A DNA stretch of 45,782 bases from a virus. The position numbers were made by a program, and so were the translations under genes. The notes beneath the pieces were generated by a model. The model made no database searches. It was not told where the DNA came from and saw only the letters and a list, made by a program, of their open reading frames with translations. Of the stretch, positions 13,934 through 22,672 are shown in pieces; position 1 is the stretch's first letter, and each line of letters starts with the position of its first letter. The stretch lies in the IMG/VR virus record IMGVR_UViG_3300033153_005646, positions 1-45,782 of that record, one strand, 5' to 3'.

Positions 13934-15292
13934 ATGTCTTTAGACTCAATTGTAAAAGTAAACATTACAAGAGAAACAAAGGTTCCGACTCAAAAAGGTT
14001 TTGGTATTCCGGCGATTCTTTCGACCGAGGCCAGTATCTTGTCCGAGCTCGTAACCACTTACGAAAGTGATACGGCTTTAGCGAGCTTGATCGCGGACGG
14101 CTTTACGACTTCAAGCGAAGTTTATAAAATGGCCGTTGCTTTAATTTCACAAAGCCCAAAGGTTGAGAAATTTAAAGTTATTCAACAAACGGCGTCAGTT
14201 GTTCAAGTTGACACGAACACCGTCGACACTGTTTTGAGCGACACGACTTATCAGTGTACTATTAACGGCGAGTTGTTCGAATATACTTCGGACGCAGACG
14301 CTACGGATGCGGAAATTGTTGCCGGTCTTAGAGCGTTAATCGATGCTTCGGATCAACCGGTTGTAACTGCAAACGGCGGCGGAACTGACGATTATACCAT
14401 TACGGCGAGTAATGCCGGCGAAGGTTTTTCGAATGTTGTTGATGCGAATCAAAGCATTGTTTTAACCACTCCAAATAATGGCCCGATTGAGGACATTGTT
14501 GCGGCGAGAGACATTGACGATGATTGGTATTTTTTATTAACGACCACGGCGACTAATTTACAGACAAAAATAATTTCCGGTTATATAGAAACTGCAATTA
14601 AATTATTTTGTTATCAAACTGACGATGCCAACTCTAAAGATTTGGCCGAAGCTTCGGACACCGTCGGTATTATCAAAATTCTTAAGGACTTAAATTACGA
14701 TCGTTCTTTTGGTGTATGGGTTCCGACCGCAGACTTGCCAGAACACAAACAAGCGGCTTGGGTTGGTCTTATGGCCCCTAAAGATCCGGGATCGGCTACT
14801 TGGAAGTTTAAAAGTGCAAAAGGTGTTACAACCGACAGTTTTACGGCAAACGAGAAAAAGAACATTGAAGATAAAAACGGAAATGTTTATATCGTGGTTG
14901 CTAGTATCAATATGTTTGAGCAGGGCGTTTCCGCAAGCGGCGAATTTGTTGACATTATGAGAGGGACGGATTGGATTCAAGCAAGAATTCAAGAACAAGT
15001 TTTTGGCCTGCTCGCAAGCCAAGACAAAGTTCCTTATGATGATGGCGGAATTGAATCGATCGGCGTTCAAGTTGAGGACGTTTTGGATCGTGCAGTTGAT
15101 AGAACGATTCTTGTTGGTCACGACAACGTCGACGAAGACGGGAACAGTCTAGGGCCTGCGGTTACGGTTCCAAGGCGATCAGAAACAACAATTGCGGATC
15201 GTGCCGCTAGATTCTTGAGAGACGTTAAGTTTACAGGAAACTACGCCGGAGCTATCCATAAAGTACAAATCGACGGAACGCTAAGCGTATAA
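13934..15292 (+). CDS. Tail sheath protein (DUF3383-like)
   Basis: 452 residues, the subunit of the contractile sheath, which makes this a myovirus. The family pattern is seen in SLDSIVKVNITRETKVPTQKGFGIPAIL at the start, the repeated SSEVYKMAVALISQSPKV segment, a central immunoglobulin-like insertion rich in Thr/Asp (about 95-175), and the C-terminal RAARFLRDVKFTGNYAGAIHKVQI. DFxxxRGTDW-like block MRGTDWIQARIQEQVFGLLA is near 340. AAGGAGT precedes the ATG. Expected length and neighbours. Confidence 0.92.
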   Translation: MSLDSIVKVNITRETKVPTQKGFGIPAILSTEASILSELVTTYESDTALASLIADGFTTSSEVYKMAVALISQSPKVEKFKVIQQTASVVQVDTNTVDTVLSDTTYQCTINGELFEYTSDADATDAEIVAGLRALIDASDQPVVTANGGGTDDYTITASNAGEGFSNVVDANQSIVLTTPNNGPIEDIVAARDIDDDWYFLLTTTATNLQTKIISGYIETAIKLFCYQTDDANSKDLAEASDTVGIIKILKDLNYDRSFGVWVPTADLPEHKQAAWVGLMAPKDPGSATWKFKSAKGVTTDSFTANEKKNIEDKNGNVYIVVASINMFEQGVSASGEFVDIMRGTDWIQARIQEQVFGLLASQDKVPYDDGGIESIGVQVEDVLDRAVDRTILVGHDNVDEDGNSLGPAVTVPRRSETTIADRAARFLRDVKFTGNYAGAIHKVQIDGTLSV

Positions 15293-15302
15293 GGGGGCAG
15301 AA

Positions 15303-15728
15303 ATGTTAGAAGGTACTTACAATTTTAAAGAAGTAAATTTTATTTTTGGTGTAAGACAAATAAGAGGTTTTGAAGAGGGAACAGAAATCGTTTGCGAAAG
15401 GAACGAAGATTCTTTTACCGCAAAAGTTGGTGTCGAAGGCGATGTTACTAGGTCAAAAAGTAACAACACCATGGGAACGGTAACTTTTTCATTGTCTCAA
15501 TTTTCTGAGTTAAATCAGTATTTGACCACCATTATGAATTTGGACGAAAAGGTTGGAATTGGCGGGATTTTGCCAATGAAGATTTCCGACAAATCAAATC
15601 CAAGAGTTGAACATGCGGTTGCCACGCAGGCCTGGATTACAAAGCCAAGCTCAAAAAGCTACGGCAATGAAAGCGGCGCGAGAGAGTGGGTTATTCATTG
15701 TGCTGATTTAAATTTTTTACAAATATAA
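15303..15728 (+). CDS. Tail tube protein (DUF3277-like)
   Basis: 141 residues following the sheath. GTYNFKEVNFIFGVRQIRGFEEGTEIVCERNEDSFTAKVGVEGDVTRS and the later GTVTFSLSQFSELNQYL match the DUF3277 tube fold. Hexameric rings stack to form the inner tube. GGGGGC ribosome site. A hairpin at 15742 follows and may set the tube-to-chaperone ratio. Confidence 0.9.
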   Translation: MLEGTYNFKEVNFIFGVRQIRGFEEGTEIVCERNEDSFTAKVGVEGDVTRSKSNNTMGTVTFSLSQFSELNQYLTTIMNLDEKVGIGGILPMKISDKSNPRVEHAVATQAWITKPSSKSYGNESGAREWVIHCADLNFLQI

Positions 15729-15741
15729 TAAACTAAAACAA

Positions 15742-15769
15742 GGGCCGGCGCTTTTGCTGGCCCATTTTG
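15742..15769 (+). terminator. GC-rich hairpin, weak terminator or attenuator
   Basis: GGGCCGGC and GCTGGCCC pair (one wobble) around a short CTTTT-containing loop between the tube gene and the tail chaperone gene, followed only by ATTTTG. The T-run is short, so partial termination or mRNA 3'-end protection is more likely than a full stop. Confidence 0.5.
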
Positions 15770-15783
15770 AATAAGGTAAAATT

Positions 15784-16278
15784 ATGAGAGATAAAACGCA
15801 AGTTATAACTTACAAAAACGAAGAGACTGAATTCCATTTACAATTTACACAATTGGTGCCATCGAAATCATTAAAATTCATGATGTATGTTGGTAAAATT
15901 TTAGGTGGTAGTGCCGGAAAACTTATCGGTTCACTTGGAACGGATTCAATAAAAAATTTATCAGAAATGAAAGAAAAAGATTTTAATCTTGAAAAAATCG
16001 GAGACTCGTTATTTGGTATTTTTGATAGATTGGACGATGACGCTTTTATAGAGAAATTAAATTTGTTATTTGGTTCGGTTACAAATGAGGGCCAGGTTTT
16101 AAATGTTGACCATTTATTATTTCAGGGCCAACCGATGTTAATTTTTAAAGTAGCGCGAAAAGCTTTAGAGGTTAATTATGGCAATTTTTTGGACGAAAAT
16201 TCCGGCGTAATCGGAAAATTATTAAAAAGCATAAAAATGATAGCAAGTTCGAAGGACTCGCAAAAGACACAAACGTAA
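15784..16278 (+). CDS. Tail assembly chaperone, upstream frame
   Basis: 164 residues between the tube and tape-measure genes, the fixed place of the tail assembly chaperone. The content is helical with LVPSKSLKFMMYVGKILGGSAGKLIGSLG and FDRLDDDAFIEKLNLLFGSVT, as in DUF6246-type chaperones. The protein coats the tape measure during tube growth and is not in the virion. The reading frame ends at TAA 16276, but the -1 frame is already open well before and continues to 16445. A programmed frameshift is therefore expected near 16224-16240, where A-rich runs occur. Confidence 0.8.
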   Translation: MRDKTQVITYKNEETEFHLQFTQLVPSKSLKFMMYVGKILGGSAGKLIGSLGTDSIKNLSEMKEKDFNLEKIGDSLFGIFDRLDDDAFIEKLNLLFGSVTNEGQVLNVDHLLFQGQPMLIFKVARKALEVNYGNFLDENSGVIGKLLKSIKMIASSKDSQKTQT

Positions 16279-16280
16279 AT

Positions 16281-16445
16281 TGGTTTTTGTGGCGACCCGT
16301 TCTTTCGGAACCAAGACTTGCAAGTTATGAGGAAATAGAGAGATTTTGGAGTGTTGATGATTTGTTTGATGCTCACGAAATTTTGGACGTAATACAAGCA
16401 ATAAAAGAGATTGAAAACAAAGAAGTTACAAAAAAAGGAAAATAA
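16281..16445 (+). CDS. Tail assembly chaperone, frameshift extension (-1 frame)
   Basis: In the -1 frame relative to the gene at 15784, an open stretch starts with WFLWRPVLSEPRLASYEEIE and ends ..EVTKKGK with TAA at 16443-16445, about 55 residues. WFLWRP followed by ...DDLFDAHEILDVIQA is typical of the second cistron of phage tail chaperones. It has no start codon of its own nearby, and the frame is open back to at least 16215, overlapping the first cistron. This is the classical layout for a minor frameshifted product. Candidate slip sites are the A-runs A-AAA-AGC (16224) and A-AAA-ATG (16233); neither is a textbook heptamer. Confidence 0.75.
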   Translation, partial: WFLWRPVLSEPRLASYEEIERFWSVDDLFDAHEILDVIQAIKEIENKEVTKKGK

Positions 16446-16447
16446 AA

Positions 16448-18133
16448 ATGGCCGGCAAAAGCGTTGTAAGAGAATTGGTAACACTTTGGGGCTTTGACAT
16501 TGATAAGCAACCATTACGAGAGCTCGACGCCGGAATTAATACTATAAAGAGTAGTTTAAAATCCGTCGGTATTGCCGTTGCCGCCACGGCCGGGGCCCTT
16601 GGGGTTCTTTTAAATGAGGCCGGAAAGCAAGAGCAAGTAAACGTTGCTTTTGAAACCATAATTGGCGATGCTGAAAAAGCAAAAGAAACCATTAAGGACT
16701 TACAGGAATTTGCCGCAAAAACTCCTTTTACAATTCCGGGTATAGAACAAAACGCAAAGCAATTATTAGGTATGGGCATTGATGTTAATAAGCTCTTACC
16801 AACACTAAAGGCTTTAGGTGATGTTTCCGCCGGTCTTTCTGTTCCGCTTAGTAGGATAGCTTTAAACTATGGGCAAATAAGAACTCAAGGGAGATTAACA
16901 GGGCGAGAATTAAGAGATTTTGCAGTTGCCGGGGTTCCGCTACTTGATACACTTGCAAAACAATTCGGAAAGACGACGGCCGAAGTTACAAAGATGGTTT
17001 CAACCGGAAAGGTTGGATTTGCGGACGTTGAAAAAGCTTTTGTTTCTATGACTTCAAATGGCGGACGATTCGACAATTTAATGATTAAGCAATCAAAAAC
17101 CCTTAAGGGGCTTATTTCTAATATGCAAGATTTTGGAATAATTTTCGCAAGAGAACTAGGTCAAGAAATTTTACCGATGGCCAAAGAGATAATTTCCGAA
17201 ACTGCGGAATGGTTAAAGGTAAACAGAAAATTAATAATGAGTAAGTTTAAGGAGTTTTTAAAAATTTTAGTCGAACTCTTTAAAGATTTAATTTCCTTGA
17301 TAAGTACATTTAAAACGGCACTAGACGGAGCCGTTGGAATTCTTGGCGGTTGGAATAGCACATTGAGTAAAACATTTAAAATATTTACGGCGATAATGGG
17401 GCTCGGTTTATTGACCGGTATTGGCCTGGTAACAAAAGCGATCTACGGCCTGGCCGTTGGTTGGACGACTATGGGGAACGCCGCCTTGTTCGCACAGGCA
17501 AAAATGGCGTTAGTCCCTCTAGCTATTGGCGCCATAGTTGTGGCCATTGCATTAATCGCCGAAGATATCTTGGCATTTTCTCAGGGGCGTGATTCTGTTT
17601 TTGGCAGAATGATGGCGGGGTTAGATAGTATTTTCAAAGCAATGAAAGAAAAATTTGGAATATTCGGAACAATAGGAAACTGGTTAATCGCTACAATGGT
17701 GACGCCTTTAAGGGCGATAATAAGCACGTTTAGAATGGTTGGAACCATAATTGATATGATAATGGGGAAAGTTAGTGCAATGCAGGGCATAACGTCAATT
17801 TTGCAAAGAGGCCTAAGTATTGTCGGTCTTGGCGGTGCAAATTTAACAGATTCTTTTAGTAACGCAATTGGGCTTGGCGAAAACTTGCAATTGGCCAACA
17901 ACCAAGTGGCGGAAAATAATACACCAATAAAAGGGCTTGGCGGAAAACCGTTCTCGAAAGAGGGTGATTCTCAGAAAGCCATTACCGTTTCCGCTAAGAA
18001 TGAAATAAATCTAAACGTTGCCGGAATGAACCCGGACGACGCCAAAGAGCTAGTCACAACCACTCTAGATGATAAGTTGGGTGGAATGCTTAGGGAAACA
18101 ATAAGAGACGGCGAGAGCCAAATAGAAAGGTAA
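16448..18133 (+). CDS. Tail tape measure protein
   Basis: 561 residues. The N-terminal part has the tape-measure domain: helices around NTIKSSLKSVGIAVAATAG, FETIIGDAEKAKETIKDLQEFAAKTPFTIPGIEQ, LKALGDVSAGLSVPLSRI and RLTGRELRDFAVAGVPLLDTLAK. NGGRFDNLMIKQSKTLKGLISN (about 198-219) follows. The middle holds several hydrophobic stretches (about 285-400) that could enter the membrane on ejection. It is short for a myovirus, so the tail should also be short. It follows the chaperone frameshift extension by 2 bases. Confidence 0.92.
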   Translation: MAGKSVVRELVTLWGFDIDKQPLRELDAGINTIKSSLKSVGIAVAATAGALGVLLNEAGKQEQVNVAFETIIGDAEKAKETIKDLQEFAAKTPFTIPGIEQNAKQLLGMGIDVNKLLPTLKALGDVSAGLSVPLSRIALNYGQIRTQGRLTGRELRDFAVAGVPLLDTLAKQFGKTTAEVTKMVSTGKVGFADVEKAFVSMTSNGGRFDNLMIKQSKTLKGLISNMQDFGIIFARELGQEILPMAKEIISETAEWLKVNRKLIMSKFKEFLKILVELFKDLISLISTFKTALDGAVGILGGWNSTLSKTFKIFTAIMGLGLLTGIGLVTKAIYGLAVGWTTMGNAALFAQAKMALVPLAIGAIVVAIALIAEDILAFSQGRDSVFGRMMAGLDSIFKAMKEKFGIFGTIGNWLIATMVTPLRAIISTFRMVGTIIDMIMGKVSAMQGITSILQRGLSIVGLGGANLTDSFSNAIGLGENLQLANNQVAENNTPIKGLGGKPFSKEGDSQKAITVSAKNEINLNVAGMNPDDAKELVTTTLDDKLGGMLRETIRDGESQIER

Positions 18134-18137
18134 TAAA

Positions 18138-18377
18138 ATGAAAAACAGATTAATCGGATTTAAATGGAAAGTTAAAAGGTTTGTTTATAAGCTATTTAAA
18201 ATTAATACAGAACCAGTTTTGACAAAAAATCCATTGTTAGAATGGCCCAGAAACTTTAATTGTGTATGCGGGTCGGGTAAAAAATTTAAAAAGTGTTGTT
18301 TGAATGATTTGGCGAGACGGGTTACAATTGAGGACGCAATAGGAATTAATTTAAAATTAGAAAAATATAGGGTTTAA
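18138..18377 (+). CDS. SEC-C zinc motif protein inserted in tail module
   Basis: 79 residues with NFNCVCGSGKKFKKCC in the middle, the SEC-C metal-binding motif (CxC...CC) of SecA tails and many small accessory proteins. The N-terminus is very basic, with an aromatic FKWKVKRFVYKLFK helix; the C-terminus is ordinary. It lies between the tape measure and the first baseplate gene with 2-4 base gaps, so it is co-translated with tail proteins. A chaperone or protein-delivery role is possible; the sequence does not show which. Confidence 0.8.
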   Translation: MKNRLIGFKWKVKRFVYKLFKINTEPVLTKNPLLEWPRNFNCVCGSGKKFKKCCLNDLARRVTIEDAIGINLKLEKYRV

Positions 18378-18379
18378 AT

Positions 18380-19039
18380 ATGTCGTTACTAGCTACGGTT
18401 TTTAAAATTCCAACAAAAGCACAAGTCGGCTTTTTGAAGCTAGACGCCTCTTTAGGTGAGACGCATACAAGAACGGCCCAAGTAACTGACAACGAAGTCG
18501 AGGACGGCGTTGTTGTTTCCGACCATGTTAAATTAAATCCAAAAGCTTTAAACATTACGGGTCAAATATCAGATGCGCCAGTTTCAATTTTAGGCCTGGG
18601 CGTTTCTTCTGACGATATACTTGGCGCCGCAAATGATTTTTTAGACGGAGACAAAAGCTCCTTTGAAGGCTTGGCCAAAAACGAAAGACGAACACCAATA
18701 GAGGCATGGACTTATCTAAATCAGTTAATGGAAAAAAGAACTCCTTTTTCAGTTGTTACCGGGTTACAACGCTATGAAAATATGCTTTTGACTAGCTTGT
18801 CCGCTCCTAGAACTGCAAAGGATGGCAAGAGTTTAATTTTTACAGGCGAATTAAGACAAATTGTAATTGTTGAAAGTTCGACTATAAAAATACCGGCCTT
18901 TAAAATGAAAGGCGACACCGGGAATTCGGCCTCGTCTAAGGGCAAGTTAGGAAAGCAATCAACGAAAGGCGCCACCGATGCGCAAGCCGATAATTCATCA
19001 TTATTACTTAAAGGTTTTAAAAAGGTAGGAATTTTTTAA
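18380..19039 (+). CDS. Baseplate protein, Dit-like
   Basis: 219 residues. An N-terminal beta domain includes HVKLNPKALNITGQISDAPVSI (about 50-71), followed by TPIEAWTYLNQLMEKRTPFSVVTGLQRYENMLLTSLSAPRTAKDG and SLIFTGELRQIVIV. This is the Dit-like tail protein pattern that forms the hub ring at the tube end. The C-terminus is Gly/Ser/Lys-rich. The stop abuts the next ATG (TAATG at 19037-19041). Confidence 0.8.
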   Translation: MSLLATVFKIPTKAQVGFLKLDASLGETHTRTAQVTDNEVEDGVVVSDHVKLNPKALNITGQISDAPVSILGLGVSSDDILGAANDFLDGDKSSFEGLAKNERRTPIEAWTYLNQLMEKRTPFSVVTGLQRYENMLLTSLSAPRTAKDGKSLIFTGELRQIVIVESSTIKIPAFKMKGDTGNSASSKGKLGKQSTKGATDAQADNSSLLLKGFKKVGIF

Positions 19040-19362
19040 TGGCAATTATAGTTATTCCAATTCGTTCCGATTTTCCGGCATACCAATTTCAAGCCGATCT
19101 CGAGGGAACAATTTACACTTTAGATTTTGGTTTTAATACAAGATCAAATCGTTGGTATATGTCAATTTTTGATTCTAGCGGAGAGATTTTACTAATTGGT
19201 GATATTCCAATTTTGGTAAACATACCCCTGGCCGATCAATACATCGACAAAAGATTGCCGTTAGGACGATTCATAGCAATTGACGAAACCGGAGAAAATA
19301 AAAATCCCGGAATTGATAATTTTGGAACTGATATAAAATTATTATATGAGGAAAGCGAATAA
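19039..19362 (+). CDS. Baseplate plug protein (Pam3 gp18-like)
   Basis: 107 residues, all-beta, with IPIRSDFPAYQFQADLEGTIYTLDFGFNTRSNRWYMSIFDSSGEILLIGDIPI and KRLPLGRFIAID, the pattern of the small plug protein described in the cyanophage Pam3 baseplate. It closes the tube until contraction. Overlaps the neighbours on both sides by one base-sharing stop/start. Confidence 0.8.
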   Translation: MAIIVIPIRSDFPAYQFQADLEGTIYTLDFGFNTRSNRWYMSIFDSSGEILLIGDIPILVNIPLADQYIDKRLPLGRFIAIDETGENKNPGIDNFGTDIKLLYEESE

Positions 19363-20210
19363 TGAGTGTTGGGAATGTTTTATTCAACCGAAAAGCCACG
19401 TTGGCGATAGGCAAAAAAATTAAAGGCTCAAAGGGCCCGGTCGAGCCTATTGATGCGCGAGAGTTTAGAACAAGGCTAAAGTTTAAAATTGTAAAAGATG
19501 AAACCGGAGACGCTAACAAGTCGACAATTTCAATATTTAATATTTCCGAAGACTCTAAAACATTTCTCGAACAAGACGATCTAGTTGTTTTTTTTAATGC
19601 CGGTTATGGTGATAATGTTTCGAATGTTTTCTTTGGTGATTTGATAAGATTTAATGAGAAAAGAAATGGCCCGGACATATTAACAACTTTAGAAATTGGC
19701 GATGGCGAGGTTGCTCTAAGAGAATCAAACGTTCAAATAGGGCTTGGGCCAGGGGCCACAAATCATCAAGTTATAGATATAGCCGTCAAGGCGTTTAATG
19801 TTTCGAAATCATTTACTACGGACATACCTTTAATTAAATACCAAAATGGGTTTTCTTATTCCGGTTCTGCAAAAAAATTAATGATTGAGCAAATGAAAGC
19901 TGTAAAACTTACTTGGTCAATCCAAAGCGGCGAAATGCAAATTTTACAAAAACTGCAAACTGACGAACAAACCGCAATCGAGATTTCTCCGAAAACTGGT
20001 TTAATTGGTATGCCAACAAAAACAAAAGATGGCGTTGAATTTATAAGTCTTTTGAATGCAGGGTTAAGGCCAGGCCGATCCGTTGTCCTTAACTCAAAAA
20101 GATTTTTGGACGGCTCAGGCGCAAACGTAAAGCTTCAAAAAACAACCTTCGAAGGCGATACTCACGAAGGGAAATGGCAAGTTAAATGCGAAGGTCTTAT
20201 TATAAAATGA
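19362..20210 (+). CDS. Baseplate hub protein (gp27-like)
   Basis: 282 residues between plug and spike. LKFKIVKDETGDANKSTISIFNISEDSKTFLEQDDLVVFFNAGYGDNVSNVFFGDLIR (about 30-90) and the closing FEGDTHEGKWQVKCEGLI match hub proteins of simple contractile phages, which link the tube to the spike trimer. Stop overlaps the next ATG as ATGA (20207-20210). Confidence 0.8.
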   Translation: MSVGNVLFNRKATLAIGKKIKGSKGPVEPIDAREFRTRLKFKIVKDETGDANKSTISIFNISEDSKTFLEQDDLVVFFNAGYGDNVSNVFFGDLIRFNEKRNGPDILTTLEIGDGEVALRESNVQIGLGPGATNHQVIDIAVKAFNVSKSFTTDIPLIKYQNGFSYSGSAKKLMIEQMKAVKLTWSIQSGEMQILQKLQTDEQTAIEISPKTGLIGMPTKTKDGVEFISLLNAGLRPGRSVVLNSKRFLDGSGANVKLQKTTFEGDTHEGKWQVKCEGLIIK

Positions 20211-20887
20211 CAAGACAAAAGACACCTACATTAATAGAAACCATGGATGCGGTCGTTGATCGTCACTTGACGGAAATGCACGTCGCCTTAGCGGTTGAGG
20301 TTGTTAGTTACGACTATGATAAAAACATGGTTGTTGTTCAACCTGTTTTAAAAAGAAAATATAAAAATGAATCTAGCGCAGTAAAATTGCCGACAATCTC
20401 AAATGTTCCGGTCGCATTTCAAAGAATGGGAAAAGGTCATTTGAGAATTCCAGTTAGCAAGGGCGATACTGGCCAGATGATTATAAATGAAAGGTCGCTC
20501 GACGGGTGGCTTGCGTCTGGCGGAATTATTGACCCGAACGATACGAGAAAACACGCCTTAATAGATGGTGTTTTCTATCCCGGCCTAAACCCTAACAATA
20601 ATCCAATCTCTAGTTCTGCGGCCCAAAGCTCGCTTGAATTAAAATTAAAAAATTCCTATTTTGAAATACTAGATAATGGTAAGTTTAAAATAACAAATGG
20701 AACCGAGGAACTTTTTGATTTGGTTATACAATTAGCGGATGAGGTTATTAATATCGCCGCAAATATTCAAACATCAACAACAAACACAACGTTTGGCCCA
20801 ATGAAATGGAATGATTCGGCCGGCTATAGTGCATATGAGAGCGCGGTCGATGCGATAAAAACAAAACTAACAAGCATGAAGGGGTAA
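20207..20887 (+). CDS. Baseplate spike, Gp138 N-terminal-domain type
   Basis: I take the ATG at 20207, coupled to the hub stop as ATGA; an upstream in-frame ATG at 20186 lies within the hub gene. The 226-residue protein has the OB-type N-terminal domain of Gp138-like puncturing proteins (HVALAVEVVSYDYDKNMVVVQPVLKRKY ... VPVAFQRMGKGHLRIPVSKGDTGQMIINERSLDGWLASGG). DTRKHALIDGVFYPGLNP follows, then beta repeats and a final helical part. Trimeric tip that pierces the outer membrane. Confidence 0.85.
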   Translation: MTRQKTPTLIETMDAVVDRHLTEMHVALAVEVVSYDYDKNMVVVQPVLKRKYKNESSAVKLPTISNVPVAFQRMGKGHLRIPVSKGDTGQMIINERSLDGWLASGGIIDPNDTRKHALIDGVFYPGLNPNNNPISSSAAQSSLELKLKNSYFEILDNGKFKITNGTEELFDLVIQLADEVINIAANIQTSTTNTTFGPMKWNDSAGYSAYESAVDAIKTKLTSMKG

Positions 20888-20890
20888 TCT

Positions 20891-21106
20891 ATGGGAATGG
20901 ACGCGACAAGATTAGGTGAAAAACTTGCGACCGCAGTTACAAACGGAGCGCCGAGCGATGACTCTCCGGTTTCCGCGTCGGCACTAGAGGCGATTTGGAT
21001 AGCTATAGCCCAAGAGATAATTACAGAAATAACAGGAAATGCAACCGTTCAAGTTGTTAGCGTCCAACCGGGCGCCGGAACTGCGGACGGAACGGTTACG
21101 GGGTAA
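20891..21106 (+). CDS. Small baseplate-region protein, unknown
   Basis: 71 residues starting MGMDATRLGEKLATAV, with a helical ALEAIWIAIAQEIITEIT and a Gly/Thr-rich end (VQPGAGTADGTVTG). Proteins with this opening are often found between the spike and the gp25-like gene in simple contractile phages, but I know no function. The small Gly-rich tail suggests a linker or trimer-tip role. Confidence 0.7.
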   Translation: MGMDATRLGEKLATAVTNGAPSDDSPVSASALEAIWIAIAQEIITEITGNATVQVVSVQPGAGTADGTVTG

Positions 21107-21110
21107 TATT

Positions 21111-21476
21111 ATGACTCAATTAAAAATGGATGATAACGACGACATAGCTATCGAAAACAATAGCTTTGTTTTGACTGAAAATAATTCAGATGAAGAAATT
21201 CGTCAAAGATTAATTCAGAGGCTTAAGTTTTTCTTAGACGAATGGTTTCTTGATAAAACCGAGGGATTACCATATTTTCAAGCTATTTTTGTAAAAGGAA
21301 CCTCTCCGGACATTATAGACGCAGCGTTTAAAGATAGAATAATTGGAACTAGGGGCGTCGTTACTCTTGACAGATTCGATCCAATTGAATACAGCGCGTC
21401 AACAAGAACGGCGAATGTTAGCTTTGACGTTACGACAATTAACAGCGAAACTTTAACCATAGACATCGAGGTTTAA
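21111..21476 (+). CDS. Baseplate wedge protein (gp25-like / Mu gp46)
   Basis: ATG 21111 is used, 5 bases after the previous stop; an upstream in-frame ATG at 21039 lies within the preceding gene. 121 residues: a dispensable N-terminal strand, then SDEEIRQRLIQRLKFFLDEWFLDKTEGLPYFQAIFVK and ending VSFDVTTINSETLTIDIEV. The gp25-like pattern is clear; this sheath-nucleating protein sits in the wedge. Confidence 0.85.
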   Translation: MTQLKMDDNDDIAIENNSFVLTENNSDEEIRQRLIQRLKFFLDEWFLDKTEGLPYFQAIFVKGTSPDIIDAAFKDRIIGTRGVVTLDRFDPIEYSASTRTANVSFDVTTINSETLTIDIEV

Positions 21477-21478
21477 AA

Positions 21479-22666
21479 ATGGCTTTTGGATTAACTGCGG
21501 ACGGATTTAAAATAAAACGTCTCGAAGACATTAAATTAGAAATTGAGCAATCGTATAAAAGTAAATATGGAGACGGAATAGATTTATCGGCGGAGTCTCC
21601 GGCCGGTCAAGACATCGCTATATATGCAGAACGTGAAAGTAAGTTATGGGAATTGGCGCAAGATAATTATAATTCTCAATATCCAATAACGTCCGAAGGT
21701 AAGCAATTAGATAATGTCGTTTCCCTTACCGGGACGACTAGGCGGGGCCCTGAATTCTCAAGAATAGAAAGCGGAGTTGCTAGGGGCGATGAAAACACCA
21801 TCGTAACCGACGGAACCATTATTTCGGTCGACGGAAACCCTAACGCTCGATTTGTTGTTCAAGGAAATTACACGATTAACGTCGTTGATGGCGCTACGTT
21901 TAAAGTCGAAAATATTATTTTAATAGCCGAGACCGAAGGGCCAGTCCAAGCAATCGCCGACTCTTTAATAGTTATAGAAACGCCGATTTCTGGAATGGAT
22001 TCATTTATAAACGACCTTGACGCCGAGCTTGGTTCCGAGACCGAAACCGACCCGGAACTAAAAGCAAGGCGAGACGGCGAACTTCAAATTGCCGGATCAT
22101 GTACAATAGAGGCCATATTGTCAGAATTAAGAGCGCGAGAACTCGTCGAAGCTGTAATCGTTTTTCAAAATAAAAGCGCGATCGAAGACATTGACGGGCG
22201 ACCGCCGAAATCGCTCGATATTGTTGTTTTGGGCGACGACGAACAAGACCTTGCCGACGCAATCTTTCTTGTCGCAGGCGGCGGAATAGAGACGATTGGC
22301 GATATAACAAAAACGGTCGTTGACTCTCAAGGTTTTAATCAAACAACAAAATTTTCAAGGCCAAGTTCGGTAAGTATTTGGATAGAAATGGACTTAACAG
22401 TTGATTCGAATTTTTACCCGGTCGATGGCGACGACCAAGTTGAGGCGGCATTGTTGGCCTATGGTGATTTACAAAGCGTTGGCCAGGACGTTGTTGTAAG
22501 AGGGTCGAACTCTCTCGAGTGCGCAATAAATGACATTCCGGGAATAACTGACGTTGTTACAAGAATAGGAAAAGCGGTTTCGCCGACGACGGATGATAAT
22601 GTTATTATAGAACCAAGAGAAATTGCGGACTTTGATTCGTCAAGAACTACAATCGTAAGCAGTTAG
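21479..22666 (+). CDS. Baseplate J-like protein (Mu gp47 family)
   Basis: 395 residues. AESPAGQDIAIYAERESKLWELAQDNYNSQYP near the start, GTTRRGPEFS, and ETDPELKARRDGELQIAG (about 196-213) are classical baseplate J features. The C-terminal half includes the REIADFDSSRTTIVS end. It forms the wedge body with the gp25-like and DUF2612-like proteins. Starts 2 bases after the previous stop. Confidence 0.9.
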   Translation: MAFGLTADGFKIKRLEDIKLEIEQSYKSKYGDGIDLSAESPAGQDIAIYAERESKLWELAQDNYNSQYPITSEGKQLDNVVSLTGTTRRGPEFSRIESGVARGDENTIVTDGTIISVDGNPNARFVVQGNYTINVVDGATFKVENIILIAETEGPVQAIADSLIVIETPISGMDSFINDLDAELGSETETDPELKARRDGELQIAGSCTIEAILSELRARELVEAVIVFQNKSAIEDIDGRPPKSLDIVVLGDDEQDLADAIFLVAGGGIETIGDITKTVVDSQGFNQTTKFSRPSSVSIWIEMDLTVDSNFYPVDGDDQVEAALLAYGDLQSVGQDVVVRGSNSLECAINDIPGITDVVTRIGKAVSPTTDDNVIIEPREIADFDSSRTTIVSS

Positions 22667-22672
22667 GATTTT

